Made by a program: the position numbers and the translations under genes
Assembly (NCBI GenBank): GCA_964352815.1
Contig: CAYGTO010000004.1
Location: 81,121 to 145,120, forward strand
From: CAYGTO01 sp964352815
GTDB lineage: Bacteria > Pseudomonadota > Alphaproteobacteria > Rickettsiales > UBA3002
Length of the DNA stretch: 64,000 bases
Reading direction: 5' to 3'
In this document: positions 41,978-49,781 of the stretch, one piece after another
How the letters are laid out: the number at the start of each line of letters is the position of its first letter
How positions within the stretch are numbered: the first letter of the stretch is position 1
Notes under the pieces: generated by a model
Told to the model about the DNA's origin: nothing
What the model saw: only the letters and a program-made list of their open reading frames with translations
Databases searched by the model: none

Positions 41978-42209
41978 GGTCTTGTATGACTGACCTTATT
42001 GTATTTTATGGTAAGTTTATTGTAGATCATTAATTCGTTATATCAACTAAAAGTTGTTTTGGGTGAGGTTTTGAGAGATCATTGTGGTTAAGATGCTACA
42101 GATGGTTAAGGTGATATTATTTTGTGAGATGGGTCTGATTTTTCTTTGGCGCTGTAAACCAATTCCTTACCCCGCATAAAGTAATGGATTTTATAGCAAA
42201 AGGTGCTGT
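41978..42209. other. intergenic region between divergent GGDEF and rnd genes
   Basis: AT-rich, with no ORF, repeat element or clear transcription-factor box that I can support. It should hold promoters for both divergent units. Confidence 0.4.
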
Positions 42210-42851
42210 ATGCTGTCGAAAACGAAGGAGACCAAGATTACTAACTATTTGCACATGTATGATTTACCCGCGGATGTGGCATTTGACGGTGATTTGGCCG
42301 TTGACACAGAAGCGATGGGGCTTAATAACTTACGTGATCGACTGTGCGTTGTGCAGCTATCGGATGGCAATGGTGATGCACATCTGGTGCATTTCCCCGA
42401 GAAGAAATTCGATGCGCCTAATTTGAAGAAACTCCTGTCTGATAGAAGCCGGACCAAGCTCTTCCACTTCGCGCGTTTTGATGTCGCGATTATCCAGCAT
42501 TATTTAGATGTGCTGGTGGAGCCGGTCTATTGCACAAAAATTGCGTCAAAACTGGCGCGAACCTTTACCGATCGCCATAGCTTTAAGGAGCTGTGCCGCG
42601 AACTGATTCAAGTGGACATTTCGAAGCAGCAGCAAAGCTCGAATTGGGGCGCACCTGAGCTGAGCGAACAGCAGATTGATTATGCGGCGGCGGATGTTCT
42701 GTATCTGCACCAGCTTCGCGAAAAGCTGAATGTGATGCTAGAGCGGGAAGGGCGCCTGGAGCTCGCCATGAAAGTGATGCAAGGGCTGCCGGCGCGCGCA
42801 TTGCTTGATTTGGAAGGCTGGGCAGACGTCGATATCTATTCGCATAGTTGA
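42210..42851 (+). CDS. rnd: ribonuclease D (short form, no HRDC)
   Basis: 3'-5' exoribonuclease of the DEDDy family used in tRNA and other RNA trimming. Exo I: LAVDTEAMG; Exo II: FHFARFDVAIIQ; Exo III: QQIDYAAADVLYL. It is 213 residues, without the C-terminal HRDC domains of the E. coli enzyme, as is common in alphaproteobacteria. It heads the rnd - orphan - kdsD - lptCAB series. Confidence 0.9.
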   Translation: MLSKTKETKITNYLHMYDLPADVAFDGDLAVDTEAMGLNNLRDRLCVVQLSDGNGDAHLVHFPEKKFDAPNLKKLLSDRSRTKLFHFARFDVAIIQHYLDVLVEPVYCTKIASKLARTFTDRHSFKELCRELIQVDISKQQQSSNWGAPELSEQQIDYAAADVLYLHQLREKLNVMLEREGRLELAMKVMQGLPARALLDLEGWADVDIYSHS

Positions 42852-42861
42852 GTTCGCAATA

Positions 42862-43296
42862 ATGCTAGATGCGCCTAGAGTTGAATTTAATGAGAACGAA
42901 TCAGAGATTACTGTTCGTTTCGGTTTTTCTTCACCTATTGCTTCCGCCTCATTTACTTCAAAAGCCCAGGATAGGTTGGGGGTGTCAAACACGAGAAGAG
43001 GCATGGATGGCCGCCGCCGGTCAGAAGCATTTGTATCAACGTATGAAGCAAACGGTGCGTATGTTGAACGAATTGCCCCAAAGGAAAGCGTGTTGGGTGA
43101 GATTGGTCATCTTTCTAGGCTTCAGAGGGAAGCGCTTTTCTATGTTGCTGCGATGACGAATGAAGGTTTTATTCCTGAAAGCGTAGCTCACACACTTCTT
43201 ACAGAAATCGCTCATGGCGAAATAGATTATCCATCGAGCTTATTAGAGAAACTTAAACACTCTCTAAGCAATAATGTACCTAGAGAGATGACGTAA
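42862..43296 (+). CDS. unknown 144-residue protein between rnd and kdsD
   Basis: Not recognised. The ATG at 42862 gives MLDAPRVEFNENESEITVRF. The first part looks like short beta strands; from residue 75 it is helical (LGEIGHLSRLQREALFYVAAMTNEGFIPESVAHTLLTEIAHG). It ends at the base before the kdsD ATG, so coupling is likely. There is no signal peptide. It may be lineage-specific. Confidence 0.6.
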   Translation: MLDAPRVEFNENESEITVRFGFSSPIASASFTSKAQDRLGVSNTRRGMDGRRRSEAFVSTYEANGAYVERIAPKESVLGEIGHLSRLQREALFYVAAMTNEGFIPESVAHTLLTEIAHGEIDYPSSLLEKLKHSLSNNVPREMT

Positions 43297-44280
43297 ATGC
43301 AACGTAAGAAGGAAACACAAATCAATAGCCATAATATTTTGGCGCTTGGCCGCAACTCAATTGCCCAAGCAATCGATGGTCTCAGCGCCCTCTCGGACGC
43401 GCTCGACGCGCGATTTGCCGAAGCGGTCGAGTGTTTGCACGCGGTGCAGGGCCGAGTGATTATTACCGGTATGGGGAAAAGCGGTCATGTCGCGCGTAAG
43501 ATTGCAGCGACGATGGCGTCAACGGGAACGCCTGCGCAGTTTGTGCATCCGGGTGAAGCGAGCCATGGTGACTTAGGTATGATCACGGCGAAGGATGCAG
43601 TGCTCGCTCTCTCAAACTCTGGCGAAACCAAAGAGCTGTCTGATGTCATCCACCATTGTAAGCGTTTCTCTGTGCCACTGATTGCACTCGTGCGCCGGAA
43701 GCAGTCAATGCTGGTGGAAGCGGCCGATATTCCGATCGTGTTACCCGAAGTGCCAGAAGCGGGCCCGGTCGATGCGCCGACCACCTCAACGACGATGATG
43801 ATGGCGTATGGTGATGCGCTCGCGGTGGCGTTGATGGAGCTGAATGGGTTCACTAAAGATGACTTTAGCGTGTTTCATCCCGGCGGAAAGCTTGGCGCGG
43901 CGTTTCTGCGTGTACGCGATCTCATGCATGATGACGTGAAGGAATTACCGCTGGTCGAACGTACCATGCCTATGAATCAAGTGTTGCTTGAAATGACGGC
44001 AAAGACATTTGGCTGCGCGGGCGTGGTGGATGATCAAGGCGTGTTGCTTGGCATCATTACCGATGGGGATTTGCGCCGGCACATGAATGATGAGCTGCTC
44101 GAATCAAATGCGGATGAAATTATGACGGGCTCACCATTGACGATTCCGCCGACCATGATGGCGGCTGAAGCGCTCGGTATTATGAACGAAAAGAAAATTA
44201 CCTGCCTGTTTGTTGAAGACGAAAAAAAGCCGGTGGGCATTTTGCACATCCATGACTGTCTTCGCGCAGGAGTGGCGTAA
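43297..44280 (+). CDS. kdsD: D-arabinose 5-phosphate isomerase (KdsD/KpsF)
   Basis: Converts ribulose 5-phosphate to arabinose 5-phosphate, the first step to Kdo for lipopolysaccharide. The SIS domain has VIITGMGKSGHVARKIAATMASTGTPAQFVHPGEASHGDLGM; two CBS domains follow (from DLMHDDVKELPLV; DEIMTGSPLTIPPTMMAAEAL). It is 327 residues. It lies directly upstream of lptC, the conserved order for LPS biogenesis genes. Confidence 0.94.
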   Translation: MQRKKETQINSHNILALGRNSIAQAIDGLSALSDALDARFAEAVECLHAVQGRVIITGMGKSGHVARKIAATMASTGTPAQFVHPGEASHGDLGMITAKDAVLALSNSGETKELSDVIHHCKRFSVPLIALVRRKQSMLVEAADIPIVLPEVPEAGPVDAPTTSTTMMMAYGDALAVALMELNGFTKDDFSVFHPGGKLGAAFLRVRDLMHDDVKELPLVERTMPMNQVLLEMTAKTFGCAGVVDDQGVLLGIITDGDLRRHMNDELLESNADEIMTGSPLTIPPTMMAAEALGIMNEKKITCLFVEDEKKPVGILHIHDCLRAGVA

Positions 44281-44282
44281 GC

Positions 44283-44930
44283 ATGGCGCTATTCGGGAAT
44301 CACCAAAGCAAGTCAGCGCGCCACCATGATGATAACGTGTTTCAGTCGATGGCGCGCTATACGAGCTTTGTGTTTTTCAGCAAAGTCTCACTTGGGGCGC
44401 TAGCATTGGTGATGATTGCTACGGTCATTTTGATTCCGCTGATTTCGTCTGATGATGCGGAGCTTCGTATTGCGTTTGATGAGGTGGCGGAGCGTGATGA
44501 GTCCCTGCCATTGATGATGAAGCCAGTGTTTCAAGGAGTGGATGAGAAAAACCAGCCCTATACGATTACAGCCGATTCTGCGCTACAAAAGAATGATGAT
44601 GTGATTGTGCTCGACAATATCGAAGCGGATTTGTTCACCGAGGAACAAAACTGGCTCGCACTCAAAGCGGATACAGGCACGCTCGATAATGCGAAGGAAT
44701 ATTTGACGCTCGTGGGGAATGTTGAGCTGTACCATGATAAGGGCTATGAAGTGCACACGCCACAAGTTGCGATCGATATGAAAACGAATGAGGTGAGCGG
44801 CGAGAAGAGTATTTTGCTGCGCGGCTTGTTGGGGACATTGGAATCAGAAACGTTTCACATGGAAAATAAAGGTGAGACAATGGTTTTCGAAAAAAATGTA
44901 AAAATGGTGATTCGAGGGAAGAATGGCTAA
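44283..44930 (+). CDS. lptC: LPS export protein LptC
   Basis: Bitopic inner-membrane protein passing lipopolysaccharide from LptBFG to LptA. One membrane helix (about 36-58: SKVSLGALALVMIATVILIPLI) is followed by an OstA-like beta-jellyroll (KPVFQGVDEKNQPYTITADSALQ ... DTGTLDNAKEYLTLVGNVELYHDKGYEVHT). It is 215 residues. It overlaps lptA by 8 nt. Confidence 0.9.
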   Translation: MALFGNHQSKSARHHDDNVFQSMARYTSFVFFSKVSLGALALVMIATVILIPLISSDDAELRIAFDEVAERDESLPLMMKPVFQGVDEKNQPYTITADSALQKNDDVIVLDNIEADLFTEEQNWLALKADTGTLDNAKEYLTLVGNVELYHDKGYEVHTPQVAIDMKTNEVSGEKSILLRGLLGTLESETFHMENKGETMVFEKNVKMVIRGKNG

Positions 44931-45429
44931 GTGGCTTGTGATTATGATTTTAATGCCATTTGCTGCGCATGCTGCGGCGCCAGGTAGTTCAGGCGAGCCG
45001 ATTGAAATCACGGCCGATAAACTCGAAGTGCGTCAAGATCAGCAGATTGCGATCTTCAGCGGCAATGTGGTCGCAACGCAGGGTGAGTTCTCGATGAAAG
45101 CGGCGGTGATGAACGTCTATTACCGAGAAGATGCGAGTGGCGGCGATAATGAGATTCGTAAAATTGATGCGAGTGGGCGGGTGAATTTTGCAACAACCGA
45201 AGAAACCGCAGATGGCAATAAGGCGCTCTACTTAGTCGATGAAGAGAAAATCTACCTGACCGGTGATGTCGTGCTGACGCGCGAAAAAAACATACTCAAA
45301 GGTGAGAAATTAGAGTATAACGTAGCTACGGGCCGTTCGATTATCACGGGTGATACGAAGGCGACGGTGGGCGGAAAAGACACAGGGCGCGTGCGCGGCG
45401 TGTTTGTTCCGAAACAGAAAGAACAGTGA
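44923..45429 (+). CDS. lptA: LPS export periplasmic protein LptA
   Basis: Periplasmic bridge protein. Signal peptide 1-19 (IMILMPFAAHAAA), then the OstA domain: EPIEITADKLEVRQDQQIAIFSGNVVATQGEFSMKA and GEKLEYNVATGRSIITGD. A GAGGGAAG ribosome-binding site lies in the end of lptC. It is 168 residues. Confidence 0.92.
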   Translation: MAKWLVIMILMPFAAHAAAPGSSGEPIEITADKLEVRQDQQIAIFSGNVVATQGEFSMKAAVMNVYYREDASGGDNEIRKIDASGRVNFATTEETADGNKALYLVDEEKIYLTGDVVLTREKNILKGEKLEYNVATGRSIITGDTKATVGGKDTGRVRGVFVPKQKEQ

Positions 45430-45433
45430 TTGC

Positions 45434-46243
45434 ATGAGCATTTTGTCATTTGGAAATAGTGGTGGAAACGGGCGCAGTGACGACCCGAACGCACCGCAGG
45501 GCCCGGTGCTCGTCAATAAAGAATCTGGCCTGCATGCCATGCATTTGGGAAAGACCTACTCAAAACGCCCGGTGGTACGCGATGTGAGCGTGTCGGTGCA
45601 GCGCGGAGAAGCGGTCGGGCTGCTCGGGCCGAACGGGGCCGGGAAGACGACGTGCTTTTACATGATTACGGGCCTGGTCAGTAATGATTATGGCGCGATT
45701 TTCATGGATGGGAATGAGATTACCGGCTTGCCGATGTATCGCCGTGCGCGATTGGGGATTGGCTATTTGCCCCAAGAAACCTCGATTTTCCGAGGCATGA
45801 CGGTGGAACAAAACATTCTCGCCGTGCTTGAAGTGGTGGAAAAAGACAGCATTACCCGCGCAGAAAAGCTCGATGAGCTGCTGGGCGAATTTTCGATTAC
45901 CCATTTGCGCCATTCGCCGGCGCTGGGTCTTTCAGGCGGGGAGCGTCGCCGTGTGGAAATTGCGCGCGCGCTGGCGTCGAACCCTTCCTTCATTTTGCTC
46001 GATGAGCCGCTGGCGGGGATTGACCCGATCGCTATTTCTGACATTCGCGATTTGATTTCGCACCTCAAAGATCGCGGCATTGGCGTGCTGATCACCGATC
46101 ATAATGTCCGCGAAACCTTGGACATTATTGACCGCGCCTACATCATCCATGACGGTACGGTGCTGATGAGTGGTACTCCGCGCGATATTGTCGGCAATGA
46201 AGATGTCCGCCGGGTCTATCTGGGCGAGAAGTTTAGTCTCTAG
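45434..46243 (+). CDS. lptB: LPS export ABC transporter ATPase LptB
   Basis: Cytoplasmic ATPase driving LPS extraction. Walker A LLGPNGAGKTTCFYMITGL, Q-loop GYLPQETSIFRG, signature LGLSGGERRRVEIARAL, Walker B FILLDEPLAGIDP and switch His in ITDHNVRETL. The N-terminus (about 30 residues, Gly/Asn-rich) is longer than in E. coli. The ATG at 45434 is 4 nt after the lptA stop. It is 269 residues. A GIY-YIG palindromic element separates it from rpoN. Confidence 0.95.
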   Translation: MSILSFGNSGGNGRSDDPNAPQGPVLVNKESGLHAMHLGKTYSKRPVVRDVSVSVQRGEAVGLLGPNGAGKTTCFYMITGLVSNDYGAIFMDGNEITGLPMYRRARLGIGYLPQETSIFRGMTVEQNILAVLEVVEKDSITRAEKLDELLGEFSITHLRHSPALGLSGGERRRVEIARALASNPSFILLDEPLAGIDPIAISDIRDLISHLKDRGIGVLITDHNVRETLDIIDRAYIIHDGTVLMSGTPRDIVGNEDVRRVYLGEKFSL

Positions 46244-46251
46244 ACACCGTC

Positions 46252-46620
46252 CTGTCATTCCCGCGAACGCGGGAATCCAATGAATTCCAGAGCGCAAACA
46301 ATAATGAAGCAATATTACTTTTATATTCTGGCCAACCGCAAACATGGCACGATCTATATCGGGGTAACGAATGACCTTCACCGAAGAGTCGATGAGCATC
46401 ATCACTCGCAAGAATCAGGCTTTACACACAAATATGATATAAAACGCTTGGTATATTAAGAGGTTACGGATTCTATTGAAGCAGCGATTGTACGCGAAAA
46501 GCAGCTTAAGAAATGGAATCGTGCATGGAAAGTGCAATTGATTGAAGAAATGAACCCGGAATGGGACGATCTTAGCGTGATGCTTGCGTAATTGGATTCC
46601 CGCGTTCGCGGGAATGACAG
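46252..46620. mobile_element. GIY-YIG palindromic element with perfect 30-bp inverted ends
   Basis: The left end 46252-46281 and right end 46591-46620 are exact inverted repeats of 30 bp; each is itself a hairpin (ATTCCCGCG/CGCGGGAAT) between TGTCAT and ATCCAAT. Between them lies only a GIY-YIG reading frame, whose stop codon overlaps the first base of the right end. The unit is 369 bp. It lies between lptB and rpoN, which are usually adjacent or close in this order. Confidence 0.65.
46304..46591 (+). pseudogene. GIY-YIG nuclease family gene with in-frame stop (copy 2)
   Basis: The frame from the ATG at 46304 encodes 95 residues with one internal TAA at 46457-46459. Before it: YYFYILANRKHGTIYIGVTND and KYDIKRLVY. 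After it: SIEAAIVREKQLKKWNRAWK and LIEEMNPEW. All family motifs are otherwise intact, so a single base change (probably TAT to TAA in a VYYE motif) inactivated it recently, or a sequencing error is present. The frame fills the space between the two 30-bp inverted repeats. Confidence 0.8.
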
Positions 46621-46840
46621 TACTAGTGGTGTTTTGGAGAAAGCGAAGAAGCGTGCCAGCAGGCGACCTGTCCTCCGAAGCTGTCAGGCTCATCGTGAGC
46701 GCAGCAGCGCGAACGGGAGCAAACGTAAAATTTACCCACAATCCCATCTTTCATTTACGCTCTGTTAATAAATTCGCGTTATGCTGGAGATCAGAAGCAC
46801 GATTTGGTATAGTTCGTGCATGAATAGGGAGTAACCGCCG

Positions 46841-48343
46841 ATGGCACTGTCACAACAGTTGCATTTAAAGCAAAGCCAGAACCTGGTGATGACGCAGCAG
46901 CTTCAGCAGTCGATCAAGCTGCTCCAGCTTTCGTCGCAAGAACTCCAAGCCTTTGTTGAAGAAGAACTCGAAACCAACCCGCTGCTCGCGCGCGATGAAG
47001 AGGTGAGTAAGCCCGGCGAGGCGGAGGCCAGCACGCCAGAAGTCGACGCGGCGGTGGAAGCGCTGGCCAATAGTGAGGGGAATTCCGAGCGCGAGAGCCT
47101 CGATGATAATTTTGATTCGGACTATCGCCAGGCCGATGCCGGCATGGATGGTAACGCGCTGAGCAGTGGCGCCGAGCGCTACACGAATGCGAGCACGCAT
47201 AATATTTCTGGCGAGGGGATGGATTGGGAAGCGCGATTGAGCGCCGAGCCGACCCTGCGCGATCATCTAGAAGAACAGCTTTCGGGCATCACCAACGATG
47301 CGCAGCGCATCATCGGCTATCAGCTGATTGGCTTACTCGATGAGTCGGGCTATCTGCGCGATGATATGGCGTCACTACAAGAAATGCTGGGCGCAGACGC
47401 CGAAGCGATTGAGGCGACGATTGAACTGATGCAGGGCTTTGACCCGGCAGGGATCTTTGCCCGCGATTTGAAGGAATGTCTGACGCTGCAACTTAAAGAA
47501 AAGAACCGGTTTGACCCGGCGATGGAAATGCTGCTTGAGAATCTCGATCTAATGGCGAACTCAGACCATAAAAAGCTGTGTCAGATATGCGAAGTGGATG
47601 CGGAAGATATGATTGAAATGCTTGCGGAAATTCGCGCATTGAACCCGAAACCCGCAACTGATTTCGCGAGCGATATTGTCCAGACTTTGATTCCCGATGT
47701 GTTCGTTCGCCGAGGGAAAGATGAGGAGGGCGAGGTGGCCTGGAGGATCGAATTAAACAGCGATGCGCTGCCACGCGTATTGGTAAATAATCAATATCAT
47801 ACAGAGCTTTCCACGAAGAGCTTAAAGAAAGAAGAGAAGCAATTTGTCTCCGAGCAGATCGCCAATGCGAACTGGCTGGTGAAGGCGCTGGACCAACGCG
47901 CGAACACGATTCTGAAAACCGCGCGCGAGATTGTAAAACAGCAGGAGAAATTCTTCCTGCATGGGATTCAATTCCTCAAGCCGCTGACGCTGAAAGATGT
48001 CGCCGATGCGATAGAGGTACATGAAAGCACGGTGAGCCGGGTGACGACGCAGAAATATCTGCACACGCCGCGCGGCATTTTTGAGATGAAATATTTCTTC
48101 ACTTCGGGCGTGAGTTCGACCAGCAGTTCGGGTGATGATATCTCGAGCAAGACGGTGATGTATCACATTAAAGAGCTGATCGATGCGGAAGAGCCGAAAA
48201 AGATTCTGTCCGATGATAAGATCGTGACGTTGCTCAAAGGCCGCGGGGTTGATGTGGCGCGCCGCACGGTCGCGAAATATCGCGAGGGGATGGGGATTCC
48301 ATCGTCCGTCATCCGCCGCCGCCAGAAGAATTCGGTGTTGTAA
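46841..48343 (+). CDS. rpoN: RNA polymerase sigma-54 factor RpoN
   Basis: Sigma factor for -24/-12 promoters, here presumably including flagellar genes. Region I is Gln/Leu-rich (LHLKQSQNLVMTQQLQQSIKLLQLS); an acidic region II follows; the core-binding and HTH regions (TLKDVADAIEVHESTVSRVTTQKYLHTPRG) and the RpoN box ARRTVAKYR near the C-terminus are present. It is 500 residues. GGGAG precedes the ATG. In related genomes hpf and ptsN follow closely; here repeats, a small gene and a cpaF-like gene intervene. Confidence 0.96.
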   Translation: MALSQQLHLKQSQNLVMTQQLQQSIKLLQLSSQELQAFVEEELETNPLLARDEEVSKPGEAEASTPEVDAAVEALANSEGNSERESLDDNFDSDYRQADAGMDGNALSSGAERYTNASTHNISGEGMDWEARLSAEPTLRDHLEEQLSGITNDAQRIIGYQLIGLLDESGYLRDDMASLQEMLGADAEAIEATIELMQGFDPAGIFARDLKECLTLQLKEKNRFDPAMEMLLENLDLMANSDHKKLCQICEVDAEDMIEMLAEIRALNPKPATDFASDIVQTLIPDVFVRRGKDEEGEVAWRIELNSDALPRVLVNNQYHTELSTKSLKKEEKQFVSEQIANANWLVKALDQRANTILKTAREIVKQQEKFFLHGIQFLKPLTLKDVADAIEVHESTVSRVTTQKYLHTPRGIFEMKYFFTSGVSSTSSSGDDISSKTVMYHIKELIDAEEPKKILSDDKIVTLLKGRGVDVARRTVAKYREGMGIPSSVIRRRQKNSVL

Positions 48344-48349
48344 ATGGTT

Positions 48350-48448
48350 TCATGTTGCGAGGAGGCGCATCGCGCCGACGCGGCAACCTATTCAAACCTT
48401 ATGTTGCAAGAATGGACTGCCGCGTCGAGGCGAAGCCTCTCCTCGCAG
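48350..48448. repeat. palindromic repeat arms downstream of rpoN
   Basis: It contains TTGCGAGGAGGCGC...GACGCGGCAACC (48355-48389) and a 43-bp stretch at 48406-48448 repeated exactly at 48790-48832. Both belong to the TGCGAGGAG...GCAATCCATT arm family. Confidence 0.7.
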
Positions 48449-48452
48449 CATC

Positions 48453-48832
48453 ATTTCGCGAGGAGCGTGAGCGACGAAGCGATCCATTCAAACTAGCCAT
48501 TCCTTCGACATATCTTTCCATTCAGCATTTATGGATTCAATGAGATCAATTTTCTTCTGTCGTGACCCTGCTTTAATTTGATGTTCCCGATGACGTGCTT
48601 GCTCCACATCGCCACATCGTTCGCAATAGACGAGCTCAGTACATTCATACTGAGAGGTGAAGCGTGAACCCTTGCCGGATTTATGTTGCTCAATGCGCTT
48701 GCTTAACTCGCTGGTCATGCCGGTATATAGCGTGCCGTAGGGTTTGTTAGTGACAATATAGACATAGAATGTGGACATATCGTCTTTTAGCAAGAATGGA
48801 CTGCCGCGTCGAGGCGAAGCCTCTCCTCGCAG
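48453..48832. mobile_element. GIY-YIG palindromic element (copy 3)
   Basis: The left arm (48453-48490, TTTCGCGAGGAG...GATCCATTC) and right arm (48794-48832, GAATGGACTGC...CTCCTCGCAG) are imperfect inverted repeats enclosing a single GIY-YIG gene. As in copy 2 the gene's stop codon (48488-48490) lies in the edge of an arm. The right arm is also an exact direct repeat of 48406-48448 outside the unit. Confidence 0.6.
48488..48778 (-). CDS. GIY-YIG nuclease family small protein (copy 3)
   Basis: An intact 96-residue GIY-YIG domain: STFYVYIVTNKPYGTLYTGM, RIEQHKSGKGSRFTSQYE, ELVYCERCGDVEQARHREHQ, then KIDLIESINAEW. The ATG at 48778 (MSTFYVYIV) is preferred over one five codons upstream. It is similar in layout to copies 1 and 2 but diverged from both, so the three did not arise from a very recent duplication. 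It probably encodes a single-domain endonuclease; target unknown. Confidence 0.86.
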   Translation of the reverse strand: MSTFYVYIVTNKPYGTLYTGMTSELSKRIEQHKSGKGSRFTSQYECTELVYCERCGDVEQARHREHQIKAGSRQKKIDLIESINAEWKDMSKEWLV

Positions 48833-48935
48833 AATAAATCTGCCAAACCGTGATCATTCTGTAACACTCCTATGCTAGTCCCAACCCGCTACCTGTGATA
48901 TTCCGCATGCAATCGAATGTGGGAGTCACTTTTCC

Positions 48936-48954
48936 GGGGGAGCGTAGCGCCCCC
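48936..48954 (+). promoter_or_regulatory. GC-rich leader hairpin
   Basis: GGGGG-AGCGTAGCG-CCCCC lies 31 nt before the start codon of the small gene at 48985, with a Shine-Dalgarno CGGAGGA between. It could stabilise the message or be an attenuator; no T-run follows. Confidence 0.4.
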
Positions 48955-48984
48955 ATCTAGCATCTACAAGCGGAGGATGCGACC

Positions 48985-49365
48985 ATGACTGCAGGCGTGC
49001 AACGTATTCTGCTAACCCCTGATCTTTTCGCGGTGGCAAAAGCCCCACGTCCGGACAATGGGTGGCAGAAGACGGGAACCATTCGTCTTGGTAACCGGGG
49101 TTATGTCCCGGGCCCGGCCGAACTCGTCGACACCGAGAGCGGTGAAGTGCTCGATGTTGAGATCGAGTGGGATGGCATCTTTAGAGTACCTCTTAGCGAC
49201 ATCCCGCTAGACTGTGCTAAGCGCTCAGGTTTTGCGGACAGCGAAGCCGCCGTCGAGGGCGTCATCGCACTCTATACGCACCTTGGCCGCAAGGACGATG
49301 ATGACAATGATCCGAACCCGGCCAGCGTCATCACCTTCGTCGGCTGGGAAGCCTATCAGAGATGA
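48985..49365 (+). CDS. unknown 126-residue protein with atypical codon use
   Basis: Not recognised. It starts TAGVQRILLTPDLFAVAKAP and ends DPNPASVITFVGWEAYQR, with an Asp-rich patch (KDDDDNDPN). It favours GTC, GAC, ATC and GCC, whereas its neighbours prefer GTG, GAT, ATT and GCG, which suggests arrival by transfer. It has its own GC-rich leader hairpin, a good ribosome-binding site and a GC-rich terminator, and is surrounded by repeat elements. There is no signal peptide. Confidence 0.65.
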   Translation: MTAGVQRILLTPDLFAVAKAPRPDNGWQKTGTIRLGNRGYVPGPAELVDTESGEVLDVEIEWDGIFRVPLSDIPLDCAKRSGFADSEAAVEGVIALYTHLGRKDDDDNDPNPASVITFVGWEAYQR

Positions 49366-49380
49366 CCATCTGCAGCGTCC

Positions 49381-49420
49381 GGCGCCCTCCCTTGTGGGGG
49401 GGGCGTCGGGCAACTTTTTC
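49381..49420 (+). terminator. rho-independent terminator of the small foreign-looking gene
   Basis: CGCCCTCCC-TTGTG-GGGGGGCG forms a GC-rich stem, followed after a few bases by TTTTT at 49415-49419. Confidence 0.5.
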
Positions 49421-49424
49421 CCCC

Positions 49425-49505
49425 TGTCATCGCACGGCTTGTCCGGGCAATCCAAGCGATTGTGCTTGGTGCCTTTGGATTACCCGCATAAAGCGGGTAA
49501 TGACA
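49425..49505. repeat. empty palindromic element
   Basis: The left arm TGTCATCGCACGG...GGGCAATCCAA and right arm TTGGATTACCCGC-ATAAA-GCGGGTAATGACA are inverted around a short spacer. It has the outline of the GIY-YIG element at 46252 without the gene. Confidence 0.75.
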
Positions 49506-49574
49506 GGGTGTTATGGTTCGAGTGTAGGATTGTGGTAAAAATGTGTCACGTGAAACATTTTGGCGTTGGATGCG

Positions 49575-49662
49575 CGTCATCTTCGAGCGAACGGCTGTTC
49601 GTCTCGGGGATCTTCTCGAGGTTAGATCTCCGACATGCGCAGCAGCGCAGTCGAAGATGACG
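49575..49662. repeat. empty palindromic element (GTCATCTTCGA type)
   Basis: CGTCATCTTCGAGCGA...GGGGATCTTC at the left mirrors TAGATCTCC...CAGTCGAAGATGACG at the right. It lies in the 416-nt gap between the small gene and cpaF. Confidence 0.7.
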
Positions 49663-49717
49663 GATGATCAAAAAGGAAGCTATTAAGACGAGCGGGAGAG
49701 AGCATAAAAAACTCTCA

Positions 49718-49749
49718 CTAACCATTTCTTAACCCCCTCGCGTTATACT
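49718..49749 (+). promoter_or_regulatory. CtrA-type promoter of cpaF
   Basis: CTAA-CCATTTC-TTAA (49718-49732) matches the CtrA pattern TTAA-N7-TTAA at seven of eight fixed bases. TATACT (49744-49749) follows after 11 nt as -10. Pilus genes including the cpa cluster are CtrA-controlled in Caulobacter. Confidence 0.6.
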
Positions 49750-49781
49750 GTGAAAGAATAACAATATGTTAGTGGGAAAGT

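Noticed and set aside
46252..48832. Classical insertion sequences
   Set aside because: The units have inverted ends, but no transposase or resolvase frame is found; the only coding content is a single-domain GIY-YIG protein.
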